Shown here piece by piece: positions 9,346-20,033 of a DNA stretch of 64,000 nucleotides; within the stretch, counting starts at the first letter, position 1; each line of letters begins with the position of its first letter. Below the pieces are notes generated by a model that made no database searches, was not told where the DNA came from, and saw only the letters and a list, made by a program, of their open reading frames with translations. The position numbers and the translations under genes are program-made. The stretch is from Lichenifustis flavocetrariae (GTDB lineage: Bacteria; Pseudomonadota; Alphaproteobacteria; Rhizobiales; Beijerinckiaceae): assembly GCF_026130545.1 (NCBI RefSeq), contig NZ_JAMOIM010000007.1, forward strand, positions 186,001-250,000, in the 5' to 3' direction.

Positions 9346-9954
9346 TTACAGCACGATCACGGTCGCGCCGACTTTCACGCGGTTGTACAGATCGATGACG
9401 TCGATGTTGCGCATGCGGATACAGCCGGAGGATGCTCCGTGGCCGATCGTTTCCGGCTCATTGGTGCCATGGATACGGTAGAGCGTGTCCTTGCCGGTTT
9501 CGTCATAGAGGTAGAGGGCCCGGGCCCCGAGCGGGTTCTCCGGGCCACCCTTGAGCCCTCCCATATCGACCACGGGCTTCAGATGCGGCCACCGCTTCAG
9601 CATGTCGGCCGGCGGCATCCAGCTCGGCCATTCGGCCATGCGCTTGATCGTGGCCTTCCCGGTCCAGCCATAGGCTTCCTTGCCGGTGGACACGCCGTAC
9701 CGGATGGCCTTCTTGTTCGGCAGAACGAAGTAAAGAAGGCTGTCATGCGTGTCGACCACGACCGTACCGGGCGGCTGGCCCGTCACGTCGTCGACCTGAT
9801 AGCGTTCGTAATTGAGGCCGCTGCTGGCCGCTGCTGGCACCATGGAGATGTATTCGGCATCGCGCGCCGACAGCGTCGGATCCGGGGTCGAGGAATATTC
9901 GCAACCGGCCAGCATCAATGCCGCGACCGCGATCGACCCTGCCCTGCGAATCAT
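9346..9954 (-). CDS. L,D-transpeptidase lipoprotein (YkuD fold)
   Basis: A 202-residue cell-wall enzyme with a lipoprotein signal (lipobox LAGC, acylated Cys near residue 17). A YkuD catalytic domain has HGTNEPETIGHGASSGCIRM near the C-terminus, with the catalytic Cys in SSGCIR. This family forms 3-3 peptidoglycan cross-links or attaches proteins to the wall. The start at 9954 is chosen because it gives a clean signal peptide; 43 upstream codons are open but unlike a signal. It converges with the phosphoesterase gene with only 7 bases between them. Confidence 0.9.
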   Translation of the reverse strand: MIRRAGSIAVAALMLAGCEYSSTPDPTLSARDAEYISMVPAAASSGLNYERYQVDDVTGQPPGTVVVDTHDSLLYFVLPNKKAIRYGVSTGKEAYGWTGKATIKRMAEWPSWMPPADMLKRWPHLKPVVDMGGLKGGPENPLGARALYLYDETGKDTLYRIHGTNEPETIGHGASSGCIRMRNIDVIDLYNRVKVGATVIVL

Positions 9955-10123
9955 CGTTTCCGTCCCGCCTAATTTCATCCAGGCCATGTTCCGGCGTGGA
10001 AGATGACCCATGTAACGGATGAAATCAAAATGCCGTGACATCTCATCACGACAACGCTGCACATTGCCAAGGGGCGTGACCAAGATGCGACAGCGACATG
10101 GCTAAGCTTGAGCATGGTGGGCT

Positions 10124-11068
10124 ATGACCACGCTTCTCTTCAGCCACCCCGATGTCTATCTTCATGAGATGGGCGAAGGACACCCTGAGCGTCCTGACCG
10201 CATCCGGGCCATCATGCGCCGGCTGGACGCACCGCAATTCGCCGCGCTGGTGCGCAGGGAGGCGCCGGAGGTCAGCCGGGAGGCCGTGGAGCGCGCGCAC
10301 CCCGCCGCCTATCTCGACATGCTGCTGGATCATCGGCCGCCGGCCGGGACCTTCGTGCGGATCGACGGCGATACGGTGATGAACGACGGCACCTGGCCGG
10401 CGGTCAGCCGTGCCGCGGGAGGCGCCGTGGCGGCGGTCGATGCCGTTGTCAGACGAGAGTGCGCCAATGCCTTCGTGGCGACGCGGCCGCCCGGCCATCA
10501 TGCCGAGCGCATGCGCGCCATGGGCTTCTGCTTTCTCAATAATGTGGCCATCGCGGCGCGCCATGCCGGCGCTGCGCATGGGATCGACCGGGTCGCCATC
10601 ATCGATTTCGATGTCCATCACGGCAATGGAACGCAGGACATTTTCTGGAACGACCCGAATGTCCTGTATTGCTCGACACATCAGATGCCGCTCTTCCCCG
10701 GCACGGGGGCTGCGAGTGAACGGGGCCAGCATGGCACCATCGTCAACGTGCCGCTGCCCTCCGGTGCGGACGGTCGCCTGTTCCGCGCGGCGGTCGACGA
10801 TGCGATCGTGCCGAATGTCGAAGCCTTCGCACCCGGTCTGATCATCCTGTCCGCCGGCTTCGATGCCCATCGGCGCGACCCCCTCGCCTCGCTGGCTTTG
10901 GTGGAGGCGGATTTCGCCTGGGTCACGCGCCGCTTCCTGGATCTCGCCGAACGTCATTCAGGCGGGCGACTGGTGTCGGTCCTGGAGGGCGGCTACGATC
11001 TCGAGGGCCTCTCGGCCTCGGTCGCGGCACATGTGACAGAGCTCATGGGCGGCTCAACCGGCACCTGA
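10124..11068 (+). CDS. Histone-deacetylase-family amidohydrolase
   Basis: A 314-residue zinc amidohydrolase of the HDAC/AcuC/acetylpolyamine-amidohydrolase superfamily. The catalytic His pair is in RPPGHHAERM (about residue 125). Zinc ligands are in DFDVHHGNGTQ (about residue 165) and SAGFDAHRRDPL (about residue 245). It probably deacetylates proteins or polyamines in the cytoplasm. It is transcribed divergently from the L,D-transpeptidase gene and converges with the riboflavin-fusion gene. Confidence 0.9.
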   Translation: MTTLLFSHPDVYLHEMGEGHPERPDRIRAIMRRLDAPQFAALVRREAPEVSREAVERAHPAAYLDMLLDHRPPAGTFVRIDGDTVMNDGTWPAVSRAAGGAVAAVDAVVRRECANAFVATRPPGHHAERMRAMGFCFLNNVAIAARHAGAAHGIDRVAIIDFDVHHGNGTQDIFWNDPNVLYCSTHQMPLFPGTGAASERGQHGTIVNVPLPSGADGRLFRAAVDDAIVPNVEAFAPGLIILSAGFDAHRRDPLASLALVEADFAWVTRRFLDLAERHSGGRLVSVLEGGYDLEGLSASVAAHVTELMGGSTGT

Positions 11069-11083
11069 CGCCAGCAGCAGCGG

Positions 11084-12385
11084 TCAGGCCGGCGGGTCGA
11101 GCGACTCAGTCGACGCGATCTCGATGCCGAAGCCCGACAAGCCGACATAGACCCGCTCGCTCGACGACAGCAATTTGATCGAAGACACTCCGAGGTCGCG
11201 CAGGATCTGGGCTCCCACGCCCACCTCACGCCATTCCGATGTCCTGGCAGAGTCTGAGTCGATGGCTTGGCCCGGCAGCGCGGCGACCGGCACGCCCGCG
11301 GCACCGTCACGCAAATAGACCAGGATGCCACGGCCCTCCTGCTTGAAGCGCGCAAGTGCGCCATTGATGGCCGAGCGATCGCCGAAGACGTCGTTGAGGA
11401 TGTCGACGCGATGCAACCGGGTTGGGACATCACGGCCGTCGCCGATCCGGCCGTGCACGAAGGCGAAATGCTGCACGGGATCGAAGGGCGTGCGGAACGC
11501 ATAGCCGGTCACCTGGCCGATCGCGGTCTTCACCGGAAATGTGGCGACGCGCTCGATCAGTTTTTCGCGCGACTGCCGGTAGGCGATGAGGTCGGCGACC
11601 GAGATCCGTTTGAGGTCGTGCTTGCGCGCAAACCCTTCGATCTGCTCGCCCACCATGACGGTGCCGTCATCGTTGGCGAGTTCGCAGATGACGGCAACCG
11701 GGGGCAGACCCGCAAGACGGCACAAATCGACCGCCGCCTCCGTGTGTCCGGAGCGCATCAGCACGCCGCCCTCGCGCGCGATCAGAGGGAAGACATGGCC
11801 GGGGCGGACGAAGTCGCTCGCCCCCATATTTCCATTGGCGAGCGCCCGCACGGTATTGGAGCGCTGCTCCGCCGAGATCCCGGTCGTGAGGCCGTGCCGC
11901 ACATCGACCGACACCGTGAAAGCCGTGCCAAGCGGCGCATCGTTGGCCGCCACCATCGGGGCAAGATTGAGCCGCCGGGCCTCATCGGCGGTCATCGGGG
12001 TACAAACGATGCCACAGCAGTTGCGGATGATGAAGGCCATCATCTCGACCGTGCAATGGCCGGCGGCACAGACGAGATCGCCCTCGTTCTCGCGATCGTC
12101 ATCATCGGTTACGACCACGATCTGCCCGCGCGCCATGGCGTCGATGGCCTCAGTCACGGATTGGTGGTTGTTCATCGGAAAAGTCCAGGTCGAGGGGGCG
12201 TCGAGGAGGTCGTTGGGCGTGACCGCACCGCCGGTGGCACGCAGGATTGCTTCCGCGGTGTCGCGCGACATCCAGGCGTTGGGACCGTTGCAGATCTGGG
12301 TCACAGCACCCGGTGTAACGCCGATGCGTCGTGCAAAGTCACCCCGCTTGACCTTGCCGGCTTTCAGCCAGTCACTCAGTTTCAT
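11084..12385 (-). CDS. ribB: HTH - DHBP synthase (RibB) - degenerate RibA-like fusion
   Basis: A 433-residue three-part protein. Residues 1-65 form a Cro/XRE-type helix-turn-helix (DFARRIGVTPGAVTQICNG). Residues 71-275 are a 3,4-dihydroxy-2-butanone-4-phosphate synthase with the catalytic acidic stretch DDDDRENEGDLV and the motif RSGHTEAAVDLCRLAG. DHBP synthase makes the four-carbon riboflavin precursor from ribulose 5-phosphate. Residues 280-425 resemble GTP cyclohydrolase II but lack its three zinc cysteines, so that half is probably inactive. An internal ATG at 12175 before the RibB part lacks a clear ribosome site. The first start at 12385 also lacks one. It lies 72 bases downstream of aroC. 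The HTH suggests DNA binding. Confidence 0.85.
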   Translation of the reverse strand: MKLSDWLKAGKVKRGDFARRIGVTPGAVTQICNGPNAWMSRDTAEAILRATGGAVTPNDLLDAPSTWTFPMNNHQSVTEAIDAMARGQIVVVTDDDDRENEGDLVCAAGHCTVEMMAFIIRNCCGIVCTPMTADEARRLNLAPMVAANDAPLGTAFTVSVDVRHGLTTGISAEQRSNTVRALANGNMGASDFVRPGHVFPLIAREGGVLMRSGHTEAAVDLCRLAGLPPVAVICELANDDGTVMVGEQIEGFARKHDLKRISVADLIAYRQSREKLIERVATFPVKTAIGQVTGYAFRTPFDPVQHFAFVHGRIGDGRDVPTRLHRVDILNDVFGDRSAINGALARFKQEGRGILVYLRDGAAGVPVAALPGQAIDSDSARTSEWREVGVGAQILRDLGVSSIKLLSSSERVYVGLSGFGIEIASTESLDPPA

Positions 12386-12411
12386 GCGCAGAGCTTAGCC
12401 GGGCGCCTGAG

Positions 12412-12426
12412 TTTAGCCAAGCTGAA
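12412..12426 (-). promoter_or_regulatory. Imperfect copy of the same palindrome, candidate operator 2
   Basis: TTTAG, a 5-base spacer and CTGAA repeat the half-sites and spacing of the palindrome centred at 12446, with one mismatch. The two centres are 27 bp apart. A further lone CTTAG half-site is at 12394-12398. Confidence 0.4.
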
Positions 12427-12437
12427 TAACGGAGGAA

Positions 12438-12454
12438 ATTTAGCAAAACTAAAT
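12438..12454 (-). promoter_or_regulatory. Perfect 17-bp palindrome, candidate operator 1
   Basis: ATTTAG and CTAAAT flank a 5-base spacer, giving a perfect 6-bp inverted repeat in the 72-bp gap between aroC and the HTH-RibB gene. Its centre is about 61 bases before the start codon. Cro-type regulators commonly bind palindromes of this size. Confidence 0.5.
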
Positions 12455-12457
12455 CGT

Positions 12458-13546
12458 TTACCGCCCTGTTTGTCCCCGATGGCGCAGAAAGTGATCGGCC
12501 AGAACGCAAGCCACCATGGCTTCACCCACCGGCACGGCACGAATGCCGACGCAGGGATCGTGACGCCCCTTGGTGAGGAGGTCCGTTTCGGCGCCACTGC
12601 GGTCGACCGTCTGCCGCGGCGTCAGGATGGACGAGGTCGGCTTGACGGCGAAGCGCGCCACCACGGGTTGCCCGGACGAGATGCCGCCCAGGATGCCGCC
12701 GGCGTGGTTTGCCAGGAAGCGCGGTCCGGCGTTGCCCTGCCGCATCTCGTCGGCATTGGCTTCGCCGGTCAGTTCGGCGACCGCGAAGCCGTCGCCGATC
12801 TCGACGCCCTTCACCGCATTGATGCTCATCAGCGCCGCCGCGAGGTCGGCGTCGAGCTTGCCGTAGACCGGCGCTCCCCAGCCGGCCGGTACACCCTCCG
12901 CCACCACCTCGATCACGGCACCGACCGAAGAGCCCGCCTTCCGAATGCCGTCGAGATAATCGGCCCAGAGCACCGCGGCCTCCGGGTCGGGGCAGAAGAA
13001 CGGGTTCTGATCGACCTGGGCCCAGTCCCAGCGGCTCCGGTCAATGCGGTGCGGTCCGACCTGCACGAGCGCGCCACGCACGCTCACGCCGGGGATCACC
13101 TTGCGGGCGACGCCGCCAGCCGCGACACGCGCCGCCGTCTCGCGGGCGGAGGAACGGCCGCCGCCGCGGTAATCGCGGATGCCGTATTTGGCCTCATAGG
13201 TGAAGTCCGCGTGACCCGGGCGGTACTTGTCCTTGATGTCTCCGTAGTCCTTGGAACGCTGGTCGACATTCTCGATCATCAGCGCGATCGGTGTGCCGGT
13301 GGTGAGTTGCGGCGCGTCAGGCCCGTCGGCGAAGACGCCTGACAGGATCTTCACCCGATCCGGTTCCTGGCGCTGCGTGGTGAAGCGGGATTGGCCGGGC
13401 CGGCGGCGATCGAGAAACCCCTGAATGTCATCCGCATCGAGCGCCAGACCCGGCGGGCAACCATCCACCACGCAGCCGAGTGCCGGCCCATGGCTTTCGC
13501 CGAAGGTCGTGACACGGAACAAATGGCCGAAGCTGTTGTGGGACAT
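12458..13546 (-). CDS. aroC: Chorismate synthase
   Basis: A 362-residue enzyme that converts EPSP to chorismate with reduced FMN, the last step of the shikimate pathway. Signatures are [18 protein letters not shown] near residue 17, RRRPGQS near 48, [11 protein letters not shown] near 125, and the C-terminal [13 protein letters not shown]. Length is normal. It is upstream of the riboflavin fusion gene on the same strand; AroC needs reduced flavin, which makes the pairing sensible. It is divergent from clpB. Confidence 0.97.
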   Translation of the reverse strand: MSHNSFGHLFRVTTFGESHGPALGCVVDGCPPGLALDADDIQGFLDRRRPGQSRFTTQRQEPDRVKILSGVFADGPDAPQLTTGTPIALMIENVDQRSKDYGDIKDKYRPGHADFTYEAKYGIRDYRGGGRSSARETAARVAAGGVARKVIPGVSVRGALVQVGPHRIDRSRWDWAQVDQNPFFCPDPEAAVLWADYLDGIRKAGSSVGAVIEVVAEGVPAGWGAPVYGKLDADLAAALMSINAVKGVEIGDGFAVAELTGEANADEMRQGNAGPRFLANHAGGILGGISSGQPVVARFAVKPTSSILTPRQTVDRSGAETDLLTKGRHDPCVGIRAVPVGEAMVACVLADHFLRHRGQTGR

Positions 13547-13731
13547 GGGATCGCTTGGTTCGAAGCAGGCCGACGCCGAACACGGGTCATCAGCAAGATG
13601 CGGCCTTTCCGGGCAACGCTATAGCGGGCTGCCCGAGAGGTGGGAAGCGGAGCGGTCCAACGAACGGCTGACCTCCGGTCGGACAGACTCGATCGATGTT
13701 GCAAAAAGGCATCATCGGCCGCCTTCCCCCT

Positions 13732-13760
13732 CTTCCGCAATCTCGGCCCCCACCCCATCT
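13732..13760 (+). promoter_or_regulatory. Candidate heat-shock (sigma-32 type) promoter for clpB
   Basis: CTTCCG at 13732-13737, a 15-base spacer and CCCCATCT at 13753-13760 resemble the heat-shock consensus CTTGAA / CCCCATNT. The -10 part matches fully; only CTT matches in the -35 part. It lies about 90 bases upstream of the clpB start. Confidence 0.4.
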
Positions 13761-13846
13761 CTGGCTCGATCGGTGGCCCTGCGGCACCGGACCACTATCG
13801 CAAGTTTGCGTCGCTTCGGGACGCGAACGGCTTTTGGAGGAAGACC

Positions 13847-16474
<2,628 letters not shown>

Positions 16475-16575
16475 GGGGCACGAACCATCGATCAAGCCGC
16501 TTGTAGGCTCGGTGGAGGGTGCCTCCGTAAGAGGTTGCCGTCTCAGAGGCCCTGTGATGGAGGCGCCCGCGGCGT

Positions 16576-17397
16576 TCAAAACGTCCGGCGCGGATCGAGC
16601 CGATCCCGCAGCCCGTCGCCCAGCAAGTTGAAGCCGAGCACCGCGAGGGCGATTGCCAGACCTGGCGCGATGGCCATCCACGGAGCCTGGCCGAGGTAGG
16701 TCTGGGCTTCGTTCAGCATCCGGCCCCAACTCGGGGCTGGCGGCGGCAGGCTCAGGCCGAGGAAACTCAGGCCTGCCTCGACCAGGATCGCGAGGCCAAG
16801 CTGTACGGCGGCCTGCACCGCGAGCGTGCCGGCAATGTTGGGCAGGATATGGTCGCGGGTGATGCCGAAGCGGCTCTGTCCCGCCATGGTGGCGGCAAGA
16901 CAGAAATCCCGCGCCCAGACGGTCACGGCAGCGGAATAGGAAACACGCGCGAAGACCGGAACAGCGAAAACGGCGATCGCCAGGATGGCCGTCCCGGCGC
17001 CAGGTCCGATCAGGGCCGCGATCATCAGCCCCGAGACGAGCGCCGGGAACGCGAACAGAAGGTCGGCGACGCGCATCAGAGTTTGGCCGAGCCAGCCGCG
17101 CATCGCGGCGGCCGTGGTGCCGAGCAGAACCCCGACGATCAGGGCGAGCGCAATCGACGCGCCGGCGATCGTCAGCGAGTTCCAGGCCCCCGCCATCAGC
17201 AGGGACACGATGTCGTGGCCGAGCGCATCCGTGCCGGCGAGACCCGAGGCGAGCGGCGGCTTCAGGCGCAAGGCGATCCGCATGCGGGTCGGCGGTTCAG
17301 GGGTCCAGATCCGCGACAGGATGGCGATCCCGACGAAGGTGCCGGTGATCAGGGCGCCGGGCAGCAGGCCCGAGCGCCACGCGGTCACGCGCCTCAT
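16576..17397 (-). CDS. ABC transporter permease, DppC/OppC type
   Basis: A 273-residue inner-membrane permease of peptide/nickel-type importers, with about six hydrophobic segments. The EAA-like loop is VEAGLSFLGLSLPPPAPSWGRML near residue 215, typical of DppC. The ATG at 17397 overlaps the stop of the DppB-type gene as ATGA, so the two are translationally coupled; upstream open codons in this frame are shadow. No ATPase or binding-protein gene accompanies the pair in this window. Confidence 0.9.
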   Translation of the reverse strand: MRRVTAWRSGLLPGALITGTFVGIAILSRIWTPEPPTRMRIALRLKPPLASGLAGTDALGHDIVSLLMAGAWNSLTIAGASIALALIVGVLLGTTAAAMRGWLGQTLMRVADLLFAFPALVSGLMIAALIGPGAGTAILAIAVFAVPVFARVSYSAAVTVWARDFCLAATMAGQSRFGITRDHILPNIAGTLAVQAAVQLGLAILVEAGLSFLGLSLPPPAPSWGRMLNEAQTYLGQAPWMAIAPGLAIALAVLGFNLLGDGLRDRLDPRRTF

Positions 17398-18335
17398 CCG
17401 CGTCGAAGACGCGGATCGAGCCAGGGCTGCGCGAGGTCGACCAGCATATTGACGCCGATCACCAGGGCCGCGAACAGGAACGCGACGCTCCGCATGACGA
17501 CGAGGTCGCGCTGAGCCAGCGCCTGATAGGCGAGCCGCCCCAGGCCGGGCAGGTTGAACACGGTCTCGACCAGCACGGCGCCGGCGATCAGGAACGATAC
17601 CTGCAGGCCGACGATCGTCAGCACCGGCATGATGGCGACCGGGAGCGCGTGACGCCACAGGACGCGCCCTGCGCTCACGCCCTTGGCCCGAGCGGTCCGG
17701 ATGAAATCCTCCGTCAGAACCTCCAGCACGGCCGCCCGTGTGACGCGGCTCAGCACCGCCGCCTGCGGCAGCGCCAGCGCGACCGCCGGTAGCAGAAGCG
17801 ATCGGACGCCTGCGGCCGGATCGTCCCAGCCGCCGAAGCCGCCGGCCGAAAACCAGCGGAGCGTGGTTGAGAAAACGAGGATCAGCATGATGCCGATCCA
17901 AAAATCGGGCACCGCCATGCCGAGTTGTGCCGCCGTGGAGGCAGCCCGGTCGGGCCATCGATGCGCCCGGCCGGCCGCGAGAACCCCCAACGTCACGCCG
18001 ATCGACACCGCCAGCGTGAGCGCGATGGCGGCAAGCGGAAGCGTCACGGCAAGGCGCTCCAGGATGAGCCCGCGCACCGGCACGCCATAGGCGGCGGAGT
18101 AGCCGAGATCGCCCGAGACAGCTCCCGCAATCCAGCTGCCGTAGCGCAGGTAAGCGGGGCGGTCGAGGCCGAGTTGATGGGCCATGGCGGCCATCGTGTC
18201 GGGCCGCGCCGCGGTCCCGAGCAGGATCGCGGCGGCATTGCCGGGGAGCACGTCAAGCACCGCGAAGACCGCCAGGGACGCGCCGAACAGCGTCACGGCC
18301 GCGGACAACAGCCGACGCCCGAGAATGCGCGGCAA
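17394..18335 (-). CDS. ABC transporter permease, DppB/OppB type
   Basis: A 313-residue permease. The N-terminal helix (LLSAAVTLFGASLAVFAVL) and the late segment ETVFNLPGLGRLAYQALAQRD, close to the DppB signature, identify the family. TARAKGVSAGRVLWRHALP is the ATPase-contact loop. It is the first gene of a two-gene unit with the DppC-type permease. The 220 bases upstream hold no partner gene; the neighbour is a divergent secreted-protein gene. Confidence 0.9.
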   Translation of the reverse strand: MPRILGRRLLSAAVTLFGASLAVFAVLDVLPGNAAAILLGTAARPDTMAAMAHQLGLDRPAYLRYGSWIAGAVSGDLGYSAAYGVPVRGLILERLAVTLPLAAIALTLAVSIGVTLGVLAAGRAHRWPDRAASTAAQLGMAVPDFWIGIMLILVFSTTLRWFSAGGFGGWDDPAAGVRSLLLPAVALALPQAAVLSRVTRAAVLEVLTEDFIRTARAKGVSAGRVLWRHALPVAIMPVLTIVGLQVSFLIAGAVLVETVFNLPGLGRLAYQALAQRDLVVMRSVAFLFAALVIGVNMLVDLAQPWLDPRLRRG

Positions 18336-18556
18336 CGAGGACGGCTGGGTTCCGGGCGACAGGCGCGGATCTCCGGGTGCGAAAGCGTCGGCGCTTTATC
18401 GGTCGGCGGATCGGCTCTGTCCATCCAAGTACGGCATTGAAACGTCTCAGGGCGGATCGAGGACACGCCTGTCCGGTCCGTCAACGATTGGGAAACCTTG
18501 TTTGTGCGACTGTGCGGGTGCCGGCCAAACCGGCATTGCCGCATGAGGATTTACGG

Positions 18557-18946
18557 GTGAAACGCAGCGCGCTTTCCGGTGCCGTCGCGGCTTTTGTCGC
18601 GCTTCAGAGCGTCCCGGCACGGGCGCAGTGGTTCGATGACGAGGGCGGCTGGTCGATCTTCTCGTTCCATCGTTACGGCGGCGACGTGAACCGCCCGGGG
18701 TCGAGCCCGGACCGCCCCTATTGGCACGGTGATGACGCCGTGCCGCTCGGTCTCAGATGGCGGGACCTTGAAGAAGCCAAGGCCGAGGCGGCCGCGCAGG
18801 ACGCGGCGGCAGTGTCGGCCTCGGTGGCAATCGCGGTGGCGGCGCCCCCTCGCCACGCGCGCCGACACCATACTGTCGCTCGTCGACGGATCGCGCCTCG
18901 TGTGGCCGCCAAAGACTGTATCCCGGTCGTGGTGCCGAAGCCCTGA
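18557..18946 (+). CDS. Small secreted protein of unknown function
   Basis: A 129-residue protein. The GTG at 18557 follows GAGG and gives a typical signal peptide with cleavage expected after ARA (near residue 22). The mature part starts QWFDDEGGWSIFSFHRYGGD. It then has an Ala-rich helix and a basic tail with repeated R and H before IPVVVPKP. One Cys remains near the end. I recognise no domain. It is probably periplasmic and stands alone between divergent and convergent neighbours. Confidence 0.65.
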   Translation: MKRSALSGAVAAFVALQSVPARAQWFDDEGGWSIFSFHRYGGDVNRPGSSPDRPYWHGDDAVPLGLRWRDLEEAKAEAAAQDAAAVSASVAIAVAAPPRHARRHHTVARRRIAPRVAAKDCIPVVVPKP

Positions 18947-18959
18947 ACCAGCCCGCCTA

Positions 18960-18988
18960 CGGCCGACGACCTGTTGACGTGTCGGCCG
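18960..18988. repeat. Inverted repeat between convergent genes
   Basis: CGGCCGAC (18960-18967) and GTCGGCCG (18981-18988) form a perfect 8-bp stem with a 13-base loop, 14 bases after the secreted-protein gene. There is no T run, so any terminator role is uncertain. Confidence 0.35.
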
Positions 18989-19079
18989 AAGTCCGGGCGG
19001 AAGGAGCCGAGCCGCCGCAGGCCTCACTGTCTTCCGAAATGTTCCACGCCATCGCGACTGCGGCGGCGGTCGAAGCCCG

Positions 19080-19952
19080 TCACAGCAGGGCCGGCGTCCA
19101 GGGCATGTCCACCTTGGCATAACCATTGCCGCGCCGCTCGATCGTCATGAAGCCCGGCATGTTCAGATGCATGCCGGCGATCAACAGCCGGTCACTCGCC
19201 GCCTGATCCAGCACCTTCATGCGGGTGGCTCGCGCCTGATCGGGATCGACATCGAAGCCGATCGTCACCTCGGGCCGGGCAACCTGGATATCGGCCATGT
19301 GGACGATGTCGGTCCAGATCAGCAGGTTGTCCTTGCCGGACGAAATGTGGAAACCGGAATGTCCCGGCGTGTGACCGGGGAGCGGCACGAGCGAGATGCC
19401 GGGCACGACCTCGCCGCCCGACACCGGCCGCAATCGGCTCTCATAGGCGTCGAAGGCCGTGCGGGCCGCGACGAAGAAGGGTTTCGCGTCCTCGCCAACC
19501 GAATTCATGATCGTGTCGTCGCGCCAGAACTTAAGCTCGGTGTCGTTGACCACGACATCGGCGTTCTTGAACAAGGGTTGCCCATACAGCGTCAGACCGC
19601 CGACATGGTCGACATGGCCGTGACTGATCAGAATCGTGTCGACGCTGTCGGGTTCGACCCCGGCCGCCGCGAGAGCGACCGGGAAACGCCCGCCCCAGCC
19701 GGAAAACCCGCCGGTCCCGGAGTCGATCAGGATGGTGCGCCCTCCGCCCTGCACGACGAAGCTGGCGATAGAAATGTGGGGGAGCGGGGGCCGGTGAGCG
19801 GCTTCGAGCATGCTGGCGGCATCATGGGCGTCGATTCCCTGGAGGTAGGAGAATGAGCCGTCGAGGAAGCCGTCGCTCAAATAGGTCACGACGAAATCGC
19901 CAACCTTGCGGCGGTTGAGTGAAGGAGCTTGAACGTCGGGTTGGTCTGTCAT
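19080..19952 (-). CDS. Metallo-beta-lactamase-fold hydrolase (AHL-lactonase/MPH-like)
   Basis: A 290-residue MBL-fold enzyme. The metal motif ISHGHVDHVGG is near residue 108. Other ligands are in PLPGHTPGHSGFH and LIWTDIVH, with a late His in AGMHLNM. The arrangement is that of the methyl-parathion-hydrolase/AHL-lactonase branch of the fold. The start at 19952 has GGAG eight bases upstream. It lies 81 bases after the efflux operon on the same strand, so it may be read with it. Quorum-signal lactonase activity is possible but unproven. Confidence 0.85.
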   Translation of the reverse strand: MTDQPDVQAPSLNRRKVGDFVVTYLSDGFLDGSFSYLQGIDAHDAASMLEAAHRPPLPHISIASFVVQGGGRTILIDSGTGGFSGWGGRFPVALAAAGVEPDSVDTILISHGHVDHVGGLTLYGQPLFKNADVVVNDTELKFWRDDTIMNSVGEDAKPFFVAARTAFDAYESRLRPVSGGEVVPGISLVPLPGHTPGHSGFHISSGKDNLLIWTDIVHMADIQVARPEVTIGFDVDPDQARATRMKVLDQAASDRLLIAGMHLNMPGFMTIERRGNGYAKVDMPWTPALL

Positions 19953-20033
19953 CGGGGACTCCAAGAAGATTATGCAGGGACAGAGATTGGTGCGGCCTAC
20001 CTGCCCGAACACATGTAGCCCCCGCTGCGCCCG

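Noticed and set aside
11267-13342. 691-codon plus-strand frame opposite ribB and aroC
   Set aside because: It mirrors two well-recognised genes, has biased Arg/His/Asp content typical of antisense shadows in high-GC DNA, and no family match.
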